A stretch of DNA of 61,808 bases from Zetaproteobacteria bacterium (GTDB taxonomy: Bacteria; Pseudomonadota; Alphaproteobacteria; Micavibrionales; Micavibrionaceae), in the NCBI GenBank assembly GCA_002747015.1, contig NVXI01000002.1:171068-232875 (forward strand), read 5' to 3'. This document shows positions 8,771 through 17,893 of this stretch, piece by piece (the stretch's first letter is position 1; every line of letters starts with the position of its first letter). The notes below the pieces were generated by a model. It searched no databases. It saw only the letters and a list, made by a program, of their open reading frames with translations, and was not told the origin of the DNA. Both the position numbers and the translations under genes were made by a program.

Positions 8771-8812
8771 AAAACAGCCTTATTTCTTTAATTCGTATTG
8801 TTAAACAACAAC

Positions 8813-9109
8813 TTATTTCCCAGCATTCACACGCGCCTTTAAGACATGCGAAGCTCTAAATACTAAAACTTTTCTAGGTGATATAGGAACTTCAACACCC
8901 GTTTTAGGGTTACGACCAATGCGCTCCCCCTTTTCACGAATAGTAAAACTTCCAAAGGATGAAATTTTGACATTTTCACCACTAATCAAAGCCTTAGACA
9001 CCTCATCTAAAACAGATTCTACAAGGTCAGAGGACTCATTACGAGACAAGCCCACCTCTTCGTAAACGGCTTCTGCGAGATCTGCGCGCGTGATTGTACG
9101 ACTTTTCAT
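8813..9109 (-). CDS. ihfA: Integration host factor subunit alpha
   Basis: A 98-residue HU/IHF-family DNA-bending protein. Motifs seen: [40 protein letters not shown], then [20 protein letters not shown], including the beta-arm tip with Pro that intercalates DNA. The gene follows fabH, as in most alphaproteobacteria, which favours IHF-alpha over HU. GGAG is eight bases before the ATG, and a good promoter lies in the gap to fabH, so ihfA-merR can be transcribed apart from plsX-fabH. Confidence 0.95.
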   Translation of the reverse strand: MKSRTITRADLAEAVYEEVGLSRNESSDLVESVLDEVSKALISGENVKISSFGSFTIREKGERIGRNPKTGVEVPISPRKVLVFRASHVLKARVNAGK

Positions 9110-9138
9110 ACCAAAAACTCCATATTGTATAGATTCAG

Positions 9139-9166
9139 AGTATATGATTCTTCATCCCTACGTCAA
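9139..9166 (-). promoter_or_regulatory. Candidate sigma70 promoter of ihfA-merR
   Basis: On the minus strand TTGACG and TATACT are separated by 16 bases, about 30 bases before the ihfA ATG. Both hexamers match the consensus well, making this the best promoter-like sequence I found. It sits in the 126-base gap between fabH and ihfA. Confidence 0.6.
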
Positions 9167-9235
9167 TCTTGATAAAAGGAATAACCACAAAAAAATGATT
9201 CAATTCAACAGGTAAGAGGGAGACGTTGATATATC

Positions 9236-10213
9236 CTAGAAACGCACAAGCGCAGATCCCCAAGTTAACCCACCGCCAAGGGCTTCAAAAAGGACAAGAT
9301 CGCCTTTCTTTATTTTACCTGCACGCACGGCGCCATCAAAGGCCAGAGGAATTGATGCCGCGGATGTATTGCCATGCTCCTGCACGCTAACAATAACGCG
9401 ATCCATCGACATGGAGAGTTTTTTTGCCGTAGACTCGATAATACGAAGATTAGCCTGATGCGGTACAAGCCAGTCAATTTGATCGGCTGATAGATTATTC
9501 GCCTCAAGCGCTACATTAACGGCATCAGCCATAAGCTTTACGGCATATTTAAATATTTCACGGCCATGCATAACAATATTACCGCTATCACCCGTTGTGC
9601 TCACGCCGCCATCGGTATAAAGCAGCCCGCGCATCGATCCATTCGCATAAAGATGCGTTGATAACACCCCTGCACCGCTATCATCACTTGAAGAAATATC
9701 GCGTGCCTCCAAAATCACAGCACCCGCACCATCTCCGAACAATACGCATGTTGCGCGATCGCTCCAATCAAGGATCGCGCTCATTTTATCTGCACCAATG
9801 ACAAGGACACGTTTAAGCTGCCCAACTTTAATGAAATTATCTGCGACGCTTAAAGCATAAATAAAACCAGTACACACAGCCTGAACATCAAAAGCAATTC
9901 CAACTGGGACACCTAAGGCATCCTGCACACTGACAGCCACAGACGGAAATGTTTGATCTGGCGTGGTTGTGGCAACAATAATACCGTCAATATCATTAAC
10001 ATTAATGCCCGCACTCTCAATTGCTGCGCGCGCAGCCCTAACAGCCATATCAGACGTTGATTGATCATCTGCCGCTATCCGGCGGGATTTAATACCGCTG
10101 CGCTGAACAATCCATTCATCCGATGTATCAACAATTTTTGACAAGTCATCATTTGTCATTATTTTCTCAGGAAGATAGCTCCCCGTTGAAAGAATATATG
10201 ATCTTGTTAACAT
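9236..10213 (-). CDS. fabH: 3-oxoacyl-ACP synthase III
   Basis: A 325-residue KASIII. It condenses acetyl-CoA with malonyl-ACP to start fatty acid synthesis. The catalytic triad is visible: Cys114 in DVQAVCTGFIYA, His252 in LVPHQANLRI and Asn282 in EHGNTSAASIP. The N-terminal DEWIVQRSGIKSRRI motif is also typical. The gene lies 18 bases after plsX in the same direction, the usual phospholipid and fatty acid pair. Confidence 0.97.
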   Translation of the reverse strand: MLTRSYILSTGSYLPEKIMTNDDLSKIVDTSDEWIVQRSGIKSRRIAADDQSTSDMAVRAARAAIESAGINVNDIDGIIVATTTPDQTFPSVAVSVQDALGVPVGIAFDVQAVCTGFIYALSVADNFIKVGQLKRVLVIGADKMSAILDWSDRATCVLFGDGAGAVILEARDISSSDDSGAGVLSTHLYANGSMRGLLYTDGGVSTTGDSGNIVMHGREIFKYAVKLMADAVNVALEANNLSADQIDWLVPHQANLRIIESTAKKLSMSMDRVIVSVQEHGNTSAASIPLAFDGAVRAGKIKKGDLVLFEALGGGLTWGSALVRF

Positions 10214-10231
10214 GATCTAAGTGACCCTTTT

Positions 10232-11314
10232 TTAACTTTCCCGCGAAAGGAAATTTTCCTGATCTGTTAAGTGACCAATATCACGGACGATTTGTTCAAT
10301 ATAACCCTGACGTGTCAAACGCACAGCAAGAATAACCGCGCATGAAAAGCTCAAGGCATCTGCTCCACCATGGCTTTTTATACACACACCATTCAACCCC
10401 AAAAATACCCCACCGTTATGACGGCGTGGATCCATACGTTCTCTTAAGCTCTTCAAAGCAAAATAAGCAAAGAAAGCCCCTATTTTGGAGAGTGCACTAG
10501 ACTTGAATGATTCTTTTAAATACGTTCTAACAAGATGCCCTACACCCTCTGCTGTTTTCAGCGAGATATTACCTGCATAACCATCACAGACAATGACATC
10601 CACAGTTCCTCTTGTAATATCATTCCCCTCTACAAATCCCTTATATTCCCCAGGGAAGTCAATGCGAGAGAGTATTTCAGAGGCAGCGCGCACGTGCTCT
10701 GGCCCCTTTGTGTCTTCTGAGCCAATATTAAGCAATCCTACAGTTGGACGCACATCATCAAAGGCACCTGCGTCATCCCGCTTTTTATTCGCCCGTGCAA
10801 AAACCGATCCTAAAACAGCGAACTGAACAAGAGTATCCGCATCAACCAAAACATTTGCTCCCAGGTCAAGCATAACAGTATCACCATGAACACCAGGCAT
10901 AACGGATGCGATCGCAGGACGATGAATTCCTGGCACAGTTTTTAAGACAATTTTTGCCAACGCCATTAATGCACCAGTATTCCCCGCAGAGACAACAGCC
11001 TCTGCCTCACCACTTTTTACAGCCTCAATGGCCATACGCATACCAGAGCCTTTACTCGCACGTAACGCAGCAGATGGCTTCTCATCATTGAGTATCATTT
11101 TATCTGTATGAAAAACTGTTGTGTGCTGGCTTAGGAGTTTATATTTGGATAGATACTGATTTATTTCGTTCTCATCGCCATAGACAAGAAAGTAAACCTC
11201 AGGACGTCCCTGTAGAACAAGATCCAAGGCTGGGATAATTTTCTTAGGGCCGAAATCCCCCCCCATTGCATCAATTGCTATTCGTATTTCATTTGAAGTA
11301 TTTGTATTAGACAA
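10232..11314 (-). CDS. plsX: Phosphate acyltransferase PlsX
   Basis: A 360-residue acyl-ACP:phosphate acyltransferase, making acyl-phosphate for PlsY in glycerolipid synthesis. Motifs: IAIDAMGGDFGPKKIIPALD, VVSAGNTGALMALAKI, LLNIGSEDTKG and DVIVCDGYAGNISLKTAEG. The start is TTG at 11314 with AAGG about nine bases upstream; no ATG lies in a suitable place. The gene is downstream of rpmF, although a 153-base gap separates them. Confidence 0.96.
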   Translation of the reverse strand: MSNTNTSNEIRIAIDAMGGDFGPKKIIPALDLVLQGRPEVYFLVYGDENEINQYLSKYKLLSQHTTVFHTDKMILNDEKPSAALRASKGSGMRMAIEAVKSGEAEAVVSAGNTGALMALAKIVLKTVPGIHRPAIASVMPGVHGDTVMLDLGANVLVDADTLVQFAVLGSVFARANKKRDDAGAFDDVRPTVGLLNIGSEDTKGPEHVRAASEILSRIDFPGEYKGFVEGNDITRGTVDVIVCDGYAGNISLKTAEGVGHLVRTYLKESFKSSALSKIGAFFAYFALKSLRERMDPRRHNGGVFLGLNGVCIKSHGGADALSFSCAVILAVRLTRQGYIEQIVRDIGHLTDQENFLSRES

Positions 11315-11467
11315 GAGAGCAAGCCTTATATATTAAAAGAAACATGGCCAATAGAGCTACGCTTATCGACCATATAAATAGTATATAACGAAATATCCTA
11401 GTATGCACTACGCTAAATCAAACATATATGATGAATGATGCACCGAAACTAGGAAAATTAAGAATGC

Positions 11468-11647
11468 CTAACCGCGTTCTTCTATAACTTGACGGCCTTT
11501 GTACATGCCAGTCTTTAGATCAACATGGTGACGACGTACAGGCTCACCCGTTGTGCTGTCTTCAACCCAGTTTTCTACGGTCAATGAATCATGCGCACGA
11601 CGCATGTTGCGCTTTGATTTTGTTGTTTTTCTTTTTGGTACGGCCAT
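11468..11647 (-). CDS. rpmF: 50S ribosomal protein L32
   Basis: A 59-residue protein beginning [20 protein letters not shown], the invariant L32 N-terminus. ATG at 11647 is preceded by AGGGAA; a longer in-frame reading is not needed. It lies between the YceD gene and plsX, as expected. The zinc-binding Cys residues present in some L32 proteins are absent, as in the Cys-free form. Confidence 0.97.
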   Translation of the reverse strand: MAVPKRKTTKSKRNMRRAHDSLTVENWVEDSTTGEPVRRHHVDLKTGMYKGRQVIEERG

Positions 11648-11756
11648 AATCCGATTCCCTTTATGAATTTTTCTTCGAAACGAGAGTGGGTAATACCTAA
11701 AATCCAGCATCAAAGCAAGAAAATTATATAAAAACCGCTCATTTTTTTTAGGCTCT

Positions 11757-12371
11757 CTATTTATCTTTCTTTGCTTCGCTTTGTTTCCAATCTTTCAGTG
11801 CGGCAAAAGGATTGTCATATGTTCCCTCCGGCGCAGCGCTATTCGTATCACCATCCCCATCATATACAGCCCCATCAATGCGTGGATAAGCATTAAGAGC
11901 CAAAGATAAATTCTGAATAATTAAGTCCCCTAAATCAATCTTACCATCAATTATTTTTTCCGGATCTTCTTCCTCATTAATGACAGGCTGTTTTTCCTGT
12001 TCTTTCCGGCTCATGCGCTCCCGCCTTGCTTTTTCAAAAGACACCGTCTGGTTCGGTTCTTCAAACCATGATTCAAACTTATCATCTATAGATTCTTGAA
12101 CGGGTTCGGCAGTAATGACGCATTTTTGATGTATGTCGGCACAGATGTGCCCATAAACATGTATGACTTTATTCACGCTATTTCTTTGCAGTTTAATATC
12201 CACCTTTAGAGATTCAATAGAATGAATACCCAAACGCCGGCAAAGTGCAGGAAATATTTCTTGTTCAGGAACAATATTAACGCGGAACGGCTTAACACCG
12301 ACATCATCAGAATTAATGGAATGTGACCATTCCTGATTTGATGATGATATTTCAAACTCTTTATCTGACAT
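11757..12371 (-). CDS. YceD/DUF177 family protein
   Basis: A 204-residue DUF177 protein. In E. coli the homologue YceD is needed for 23S rRNA accumulation, and the gene sits next to rpmF here as in many bacteria. Seen: [20 protein letters not shown] followed by the acidic core, and the conserved [20 protein letters not shown] then PRIDGAVY. The start ATG shares its A with the TAA stop of the upstream chaperone gene (TAATG), so the two are coupled. The C-terminal FAALKDWKQ motif is typical of the alphaproteobacterial form. Confidence 0.9.
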   Translation of the reverse strand: MSDKEFEISSSNQEWSHSINSDDVGVKPFRVNIVPEQEIFPALCRRLGIHSIESLKVDIKLQRNSVNKVIHVYGHICADIHQKCVITAEPVQESIDDKFESWFEEPNQTVSFEKARRERMSRKEQEKQPVINEEEDPEKIIDGKIDLGDLIIQNLSLALNAYPRIDGAVYDGDGDTNSAAPEGTYDNPFAALKDWKQSEAKKDK

Positions 12372-12970
12372 TATTTCTTTTCTCCAGTACGATGAGTTAA
12401 ATCATTCACAAAGCACGCCTGCCCGCGCATTATAATATCCTCAACATTCAAACTGGCATGATCAAGGTTACTATGCACAAACGCCAACATTTTAGAGAGG
12501 TGTATAGCCTCACATTCTCGCCCACCATAGATATTACGCTTTAATACATCTTCCAAGCTGCCAATAATCAACCCTTCAACATTCTCTATTTCAACGCTAT
12601 CAGGTGCAATTGCAACTTGATAATTATACATCCGCCCCTTAAATGCCTTCATCATACGTTTCATATGCTTTGGAACGCCTACATCACCGATTCCTATCTC
12701 GCGTAGCGTTTGATCCATATCCTTAAACATAACATCGAACAGCATCTGAGATACGACATCATAATCTTCATGATCCATAATCCGGTTTAAGATTAGAAAT
12801 ACATGCAATAAAAGCAGATCGAATCTGCCATCAAAATTATCCGGTACACCATACTCAGTATAGAAAAACTCTTTACGTGTGTTTTCCAACGCGCATGCGT
12901 ATAGGTCCTTTGCAATTTTTTTATTATGCCGCTTAGTATTGTATTTTTGTTTGAATAACATATTCAACAT
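12371..12970 (-). CDS. Ubiquinol-cytochrome c chaperone (CBP3 family)
   Basis: A protein of about 199 residues with the ubiquinol-cytochrome c chaperone domain that helps assemble cytochrome b of complex III. Seen: ENTRKEFFYTEYGVPDNFDG then RFDLLLLHVFLILNRI, and DVMFKDMDQTLREIGIGDVG then VPKHMKRMMKAFKGR. ATG at 12970 (MLNMLFKQ) matches the usual family N-terminus. The frame stays open to an ATG at 13027, but neither start has a strong ribosome site and the longer one leaves only 17 bases to the divergent bamE start. Confidence 0.88.
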   Translation of the reverse strand: MLNMLFKQKYNTKRHNKKIAKDLYACALENTRKEFFYTEYGVPDNFDGRFDLLLLHVFLILNRIMDHEDYDVVSQMLFDVMFKDMDQTLREIGIGDVGVPKHMKRMMKAFKGRMYNYQVAIAPDSVEIENVEGLIIGSLEDVLKRNIYGGRECEAIHLSKMLAFVHSNLDHASLNVEDIIMRGQACFVNDLTHRTGEKK

Positions 12971-13044
12971 TGATTTTTGCTCTAGGTTTTTTATAAAATT
13001 GTCTCTACAGTCCGTAAGAAATACCATTATTACAAAAGAATGCC

Positions 13045-13500
13045 ATGCAAAAGTTTTTAAAAATTATTTTATGTTATATTGTTACAGCAAACATCATCGC
13101 CTGTTCTCCCGTAACGGCGCAGCATGGCAACCTTTTACAGGACTATCAAGTCAATAAAATTGTTGAAGGACAGCACACTCGTTCTGATGTCCTGCGTTTA
13201 TTAGGGTCACCAACCACACAAGCAACATTTGACAGTAACATATGGTATTATATTGGGCAGGAAACGGAAAAACGCGGAATACTAGATGATGACGTTGTCA
13301 AGGAACGTATTGTCGTTGTTTCATTTACCAAGGAAGGTATTGTTAAGTTTGTAGAAGATAAAGATACACAAAGAATTGAAATTCCTTACGTGCGCTCAAA
13401 AACTCCCACACATGGCAATGACCTAACATTTACACAACAACTACTTGGAAATATGGGGCGTTTTAACACACCGAATTCAAGTGCCGCAGACCAGTTTTAA
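13045..13500 (+). CDS. bamE: Outer-membrane assembly lipoprotein BamE (SmpA/OmlA)
   Basis: A 151-residue lipoprotein with lipobox IIAC (Cys20). The SmpA/OmlA domain is clear: VNKIVEGQHTRSDVLRLLGS followed by a PTT loop, then WYYIGQETEKRGIL and VVSFTKEGIVKFVE. It is part of the BAM complex that inserts beta-barrel proteins. It is divergent from the bc1 chaperone gene, a common alphaproteobacterial arrangement. The C-terminal tail after residue 115 is low-complexity. Confidence 0.92.
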   Translation: MQKFLKIILCYIVTANIIACSPVTAQHGNLLQDYQVNKIVEGQHTRSDVLRLLGSPTTQATFDSNIWYYIGQETEKRGILDDDVVKERIVVVSFTKEGIVKFVEDKDTQRIEIPYVRSKTPTHGNDLTFTQQLLGNMGRFNTPNSSAADQF

Positions 13501-13510
13501 GTTATAATGA

Positions 13511-13927
13511 TTAGATCGGGCGCTGTTGAATAACTTGTATCAACACTTCAGTGTCCATTTCATCACCCATAATTTCATCAGTAATCTTGTTCAGGCGCTT
13601 TTTGAGCATTTTAACTTGAACAACACCGTTCTTCAACGCAGCATTCTCATTTAAAATGCCGTACATATCCTGAATATATGCATCCTTAAGTCTTGGTGAT
13701 CTTGCCTTTATTTTATCAGCATTAAACACCCCTTCAACCTCAATAATAACAACAAGGCTCAAAACCTGATAAACACCATCTTGATCAATAATTGGCAAGA
13801 TCAGTGGATCCATTTCCACGTATTCAACACTGCCTTCATCTGACGATTCTTCCGACGAGGACGCGTAAACATCCCCCGAAATAAAAAACCCCGCTATCAC
13901 AGCCAAAATTAATCTTATTATATACAT
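13511..13927 (-). CDS. FliL-like secreted or membrane-anchored protein
   Basis: A 138-residue protein, taking ATG at 13927 because AGGGAT lies nine bases upstream; the longer frame to 13969 has no ribosome site. An N-terminal signal or anchor (IIRLILAVIAGFFISGDVYA) is followed by an acidic linker and a compact domain (YVEMDPLILPIIDQDGVYQV; then VIIEVEGVFNADKIKARSPR and LKDAYIQDMYGIL). This resembles the FliL periplasmic domain. Such proteins occur near nusB in alphaproteobacteria, away from flagellar operons, so a direct flagellar role is uncertain. It is 3' of nusB in the same direction. Confidence 0.7.
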   Translation of the reverse strand: MYIIRLILAVIAGFFISGDVYASSSEESSDEGSVEYVEMDPLILPIIDQDGVYQVLSLVVIIEVEGVFNADKIKARSPRLKDAYIQDMYGILNENAALKNGVVQVKMLKKRLNKITDEIMGDEMDTEVLIQVIQQRPI

Positions 13928-14016
13928 TATAGTGATCCCTACTGAAAAAGCTCTATCTTGTGCCATCATACTAAGAATTGATTAATGGAGTGTTAGGGAT
14001 ATATCAAATTTTAAGC

Positions 14017-14568
14017 TTATTCACGCAGACCAGAGGCAATTTTGGCAAGAATACCGTTCACAAAATTTACTTGCTGTTGCTCATAAAAGAAGTGCGTTAC
14101 ATTCAAATAGTCATTGATAATGATCGGCGCATCAATGTCTTGATGCTCTAGCAACTCACACACACCACAAAGAAGAATCGATTTAAGCAACGGCTCCAAC
14201 TCTTTTTTTGGTGCAGGTGCTGACTCAGGAGCAACCGCGTCGCCCTCTTCGCTCTCAACATCATCTTTTGAAGAATCCGCAACAAGAACAGGAGCAACAA
14301 CCTCTTTCTTATGAATGTTTGCTGCAAGGATTTCATTAATATCCACCAAACGCGCATCCAAAGAGGTGAGGATTTTTTTAAATAACCCACCATGAGGCTG
14401 CGCAAGGGAATCATCATCATCAACTTGCAATCCGCGCTCCAAGCTCTCTTCAATCACGCTACGCAGAGGCTTTTCATTGTGCAAGACCTCATAATATGCC
14501 TGAACAGCCAATATGCGTGCAGACAGTTCCTTGTTATTCGCTAATTTTTTATTATTATTTTTCATCAA
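14017..14568 (-). CDS. nusB: Transcription antitermination factor NusB
   Basis: A 183-residue NusB, which binds boxA RNA with NusE (S10) in rRNA antitermination. N-terminal ARILAVQAYYEVLHNEKPLR and the C-terminal helices (DAPIIINDYLNVTHFFYEQQ then VNFVNGILAKI) fit the family. An insertion of about 35 residues rich in Asp, Glu, Ala and Pro (DSSKDDVESEEGDAVAPESA region) lies between the halves and makes it longer than typical NusB. The start overlaps the ribH stop (ATGA), the usual ribH-nusB pairing. Confidence 0.9.
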   Translation of the reverse strand: MMKNNNKKLANNKELSARILAVQAYYEVLHNEKPLRSVIEESLERGLQVDDDDSLAQPHGGLFKKILTSLDARLVDINEILAANIHKKEVVAPVLVADSSKDDVESEEGDAVAPESAPAPKKELEPLLKSILLCGVCELLEHQDIDAPIIINDYLNVTHFFYEQQQVNFVNGILAKIASGLRE

Positions 14569-15014
14569 GAATACAATGCTCGTTTTAAGTTTAATAAAGA
14601 TAAAACAGCAGCAACCGCGTCGCCACCCTTATTTTTTTGTGCTGGATTTGCACGTATCATCGCCTGCTCATGTGTGTCACATGTTAGAATTGCATTACCA
14701 ATGATCAAATCATACTCTAGCGCAAGCTGCGTTAACCCACGTGCGCTTTCATTGCATACAATATCGTAATGCGCAGTTTCCCCACGAATAACACAGCCTA
14801 GAGCAATATAACCATCAAATTTCCTGTGATCTGTTCCACGTTTTTCTTCACGCTGTGATCCCAATTTAATCGCCGCCGAAATTTCAAAAGCGCCAGCGAC
14901 TTCAAATGTTTCGTATGTTACATGTGCAGCATCCAAGGCGGCCTTCGCACCACTCAACAAGCCCTCTGCGACCTCATTGTAATACGGTGATACAACAATC
15001 ATAATATGTGGCAC
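14565..15014 (-). CDS. ribH: 6,7-dimethyl-8-ribityllumazine synthase
   Basis: A 149-residue lumazine synthase, the penultimate step of riboflavin synthesis. Motifs: VSPYYNEVAEGLLSGAKAAL, FEVAGAFEISAAIK, DGYIALGCVIRGETAHYDIV and the C-terminal GNAILTCDTHEQAMIRANP. It is downstream of ribB and coupled to nusB. Length is normal. Confidence 0.96.
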   Translation of the reverse strand: MPHIMIVVSPYYNEVAEGLLSGAKAALDAAHVTYETFEVAGAFEISAAIKLGSQREEKRGTDHRKFDGYIALGCVIRGETAHYDIVCNESARGLTQLALEYDLIIGNAILTCDTHEQAMIRANPAQKNKGGDAVAAVLSLLNLKRALYS

Positions 15015-15032
15015 GATAATCCTCGCCTTGCT

Positions 15033-16193
15033 TTAAGATATTGTCCGGTGACCTTGTATATGTAGATCATATCCATCCAGCCCAATAACGCTTTTCGGAC
15101 TGTTGGACAGTAAAACCATATTCCTGACCCCCAAGTCCAGCAAAATTTGTGCCCCAATACCATAATCACGCAAAACTTTTCCATTTTTCTTTGTTTTCGT
15201 ATCACTCTGCTTCATTAATAAACGATCAGATAGGCTTGTTGCACTGGGTGAACGTAACAAAACGATCACACCGCGTCCCTCTTCCTCAATCAACTCCATT
15301 GATTTTTGAAGCACGCTATCGCCATCTGCGCCGAGCACATCGCCAAGTATATTCATTGCATGCATTCGTACTAAGACAGGCTCGTCCGTGTTTGAGATAT
15401 CGCCTTTAACCAAAGCAATATGTTCTGCATACTCAATTTGAACCGCATAAATGTACAAATTAAAGTCACCGCCATAACGTGATGATAGAACTGTCTCATG
15501 GATACATTTGACCAATTTCTCATTACGACGTCGATGCGCGATAAGATCTGCAATTGTACCGATCTTTAAGTTATGCAGCTGAGCAAAGCCAACGAGATCA
15601 TCTAGACGTGCCATTGTACCGTCATCATTCATGATCTCACAAATAACGCCTGCGCCACCAAATCCTGCCATTTTTGCAAGATCCACGGCCGCCTCTGTAT
15701 GTCCCGCGCGCACCAAAACGCCGCCCTCACGCGCAACCAAAGGAAATACATGACCTGGGGTTGCTATTGTTTCTGGTCCGTTATTAGGATTAATCGCGGT
15801 TTGAATTGTTTTTGCGCGGTCTGCCGCCGAAATCCCAGTCGTTACCCCCTCTTTTGCCTCAATAGAGACAGTGAAAGCCGTGCGGTGTTGCGTATTATTT
15901 CCGCGCCCCATAAGCTGTAGCCCTAGGCGATCAACCATCGCATCTTCCATTGGCAAACAAATTAACCCACGGCCATCCTTCGCCATAAAATTAATATTCT
16001 CTGGGGTTGCCATTTGTGCGGCGATCACCAAATCACCCTCATTCTCACGGTCTTCATCATCAACGATAATAACCGGCTTACCATTACGCATATCCTCAAT
16101 TATTTCATCGATAGACGATAAAATACTTTGATCCTCTGTACCCAAACGCGCGTCATGCACATCTTGTTTCGATATTGTGGCTTTATTACTCAT
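15033..16193 (-). CDS. ribB: 3,4-dihydroxy-2-butanone 4-phosphate synthase fused to a degenerate GTP cyclohydrolase II-like domain
   Basis: A 386-residue protein. Residues about 25-235 are a complete DHBP synthase: [63 protein letters not shown]. Residues about 245-386 have the RibA fold pattern ([37 protein letters not shown]). However, the zinc-binding SECxTGDxxxSxRCDCG motif of active GTP cyclohydrolase II is replaced by [16 protein letters not shown], with no cysteines. This half is therefore very unlikely to hydrolyse GTP, and a separate ribA should exist elsewhere. The start overlaps the ribE stop by four bases (ATGA). Confidence 0.93.
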   Translation of the reverse strand: MSNKATISKQDVHDARLGTEDQSILSSIDEIIEDMRNGKPVIIVDDEDRENEGDLVIAAQMATPENINFMAKDGRGLICLPMEDAMVDRLGLQLMGRGNNTQHRTAFTVSIEAKEGVTTGISAADRAKTIQTAINPNNGPETIATPGHVFPLVAREGGVLVRAGHTEAAVDLAKMAGFGGAGVICEIMNDDGTMARLDDLVGFAQLHNLKIGTIADLIAHRRRNEKLVKCIHETVLSSRYGGDFNLYIYAVQIEYAEHIALVKGDISNTDEPVLVRMHAMNILGDVLGADGDSVLQKSMELIEEEGRGVIVLLRSPSATSLSDRLLMKQSDTKTKKNGKVLRDYGIGAQILLDLGVRNMVLLSNSPKSVIGLDGYDLHIQGHRTIS

Positions 16194-16789
16194 GCCATAT
16201 CCCTTTTGTTCAACATGTTCACGGCGTATCGTGCCAACATATCTATCTCTATATTTATATCATCACCAATATGTCGATCACTCAATGTCGTATTACTCCA
16301 AGTATGGGGAATAATATTAACGTAGAAACTTGTATCATCAACATCATTCACTGTTAAGGAAATACCATCAAGTGTGACGGATCCTTTTGGCGCAATGAAC
16401 ATCTCCAAGCTTGATGGGATCGCAATTTTCAAACGATATGATCCACCATCCTCTAGGATTTCAACAATTTTGGTTGTCGCATCAACATGACCTGAAACAA
16501 AATGCCCGCCCACTTCATCACCGACCTTTAAAGATGGCTCAAGGTTAATTCGGGTCGTGACCTCCCATGCGCCTATAATTGTTTTACTAAGGCTTTCCGC
16601 AGAAACATCGAAAAGAAAAGACGAATTTGTTTTATCCACAACAGTAAGACAGCACCCTGAACAGCATATAGATGCACCAAGCTGAATCGCAGACAGGTTC
16701 ATCTGCGTTTCAACTTCAATCCGCAGATCAGCACGCGTTTTATCAAGAGAGCAAATAACGCCAATATCTTGTACAAGTCCTGTAAACAT
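16190..16789 (-). CDS. ribE: Riboflavin synthase, alpha subunit
   Basis: A 199-residue riboflavin synthase, catalysing dismutation of two lumazines to riboflavin. It has two lumazine-binding repeats: the first starts MFTGLVQDIG and contains GASICCSGCCLTVVDK; the second has HFVSGHVDATTKIVEI and PKGSVTLDGISLTVNDVDD. It lies between ribD and ribB with one or no base between genes. Confidence 0.96.
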   Translation of the reverse strand: MFTGLVQDIGVICSLDKTRADLRIEVETQMNLSAIQLGASICCSGCCLTVVDKTNSSFLFDVSAESLSKTIIGAWEVTTRINLEPSLKVGDEVGGHFVSGHVDATTKIVEILEDGGSYRLKIAIPSSLEMFIAPKGSVTLDGISLTVNDVDDTSFYVNIIPHTWSNTTLSDRHIGDDINIEIDMLARYAVNMLNKRDMA

Positions 16790-17878
16790 TTACCCTTTTG
16801 CCTTTCGTTTATATACCTCTAACACATCATCACCCAGAGTTTGAGTAGAATATCGTACAAAACCATAACGCTGCTCAAGTGTATTAACCCCTATAGCATC
16901 AATCATCGACATTGCATCACCGCCCAGCATTGTCGGTGCGCGATATATTAACAACTCATCACACAAACCATGACGCAAAAACGATGCATGGATACCTGCA
17001 CCACCTTCGATCAATACACGCGTTATCCCTTGGTCTGCCAACAGCTTTAAAACCGCGTCCAGATCATGTGGATCGCAATGATGTATCATTGCACCGTTGC
17101 GCCTCAACATGCCTTCTGCGTCACTGCCCTTATTACCGAGAATCCATAACGGAATATCATTCGCGCTACGAACCAACTGCCCATCTACTGGCGTTTTAAA
17201 ATGACGGTCTAAAACGATTCTAACTGGATTATGTACGACACCGTCAATCCGCGTTGAAAGCATTGGGTCATCCGCCAGTACCGTTCCGATTCCAACCAAA
17301 ATCGCATCATGATGACTTCGAACTTGGTGGGTATGCCGGCGTGCAAGCTCACCCGTGATCCATTGGCTTTCTCCTGAAGCACAAGCAATTTTACCATCAA
17401 TCGTACACGCCATCTTAAGCGTAACAAACGGACGGCCTTGCGTCATACGCTGAATAAAGCCGGTATTTAACGCCTTACAGTCATCATTAAGAACATCTTG
17501 CGTAACGATAATACCTGCATCCTCGAGATATGCCGCCGATTTCCCTGCAACGCGTGGATCAACATCGCGCATTCCGATCACAACGCGTGTAATGCCTGCC
17601 GCGATAATCGCATCGACGCATGGTGGCGTTTGTCCATGATGGGTGCAAGGCTCTAATGTGACATAGAGTGTTGAACCTCGACTTAGTATACCAGCTTGCT
17701 CTAATGCTTGGCTTTCTGCGTGTGGACGACCACCATCCGCAGTGCGTGCGCGTGCAACAACACACATGTCCTTTACAATTACGCATCCGACACTGGGGTT
17801 TGGCCATGTTCGTCCCAAACCTCTACGCGCCAAAGACAATGCAGATTTCATATGATGAATATCAACATCAGAAGCCAT
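16790..17878 (-). CDS. ribD: Bifunctional diaminohydroxyphosphoribosylaminopyrimidine deaminase/reductase
   Basis: A 362-residue RibD. The deaminase domain has the zinc site His53-Ala-Glu55 (RPHAESQALEQAG) and Cys78/Cys87 (TLEPCTHHGQTPPCVDAI). The reductase domain contains KMACTIDGKIACASGESQWI, HDAILVGIGTVLADDPML and VLIEGGAGIHASFL. It catalyses the two middle steps from GTP cyclohydrolase II product to the ribitylaminopyrimidine. It starts 15 bases after nrdR; no FMN riboswitch is visible in front of it, so regulation is likely with glyA-nrdR. Confidence 0.96.
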   Translation of the reverse strand: MASDVDIHHMKSALSLARRGLGRTWPNPSVGCVIVKDMCVVARARTADGGRPHAESQALEQAGILSRGSTLYVTLEPCTHHGQTPPCVDAIIAAGITRVVIGMRDVDPRVAGKSAAYLEDAGIIVTQDVLNDDCKALNTGFIQRMTQGRPFVTLKMACTIDGKIACASGESQWITGELARRHTHQVRSHHDAILVGIGTVLADDPMLSTRIDGVVHNPVRIVLDRHFKTPVDGQLVRSANDIPLWILGNKGSDAEGMLRRNGAMIHHCDPHDLDAVLKLLADQGITRVLIEGGAGIHASFLRHGLCDELLIYRAPTMLGGDAMSMIDAIGVNTLEQRYGFVRYSTQTLGDDVLEVYKRKAKG

Positions 17879-17893
17879 AGATTAATCTCTTCC

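Noticed and set aside
16790..17893. FMN riboswitch in front of the riboflavin genes
   Set aside because: The nrdR-ribD gap is only 15 bases and no RFN-like leader is visible; the genes are internal to a longer operon.
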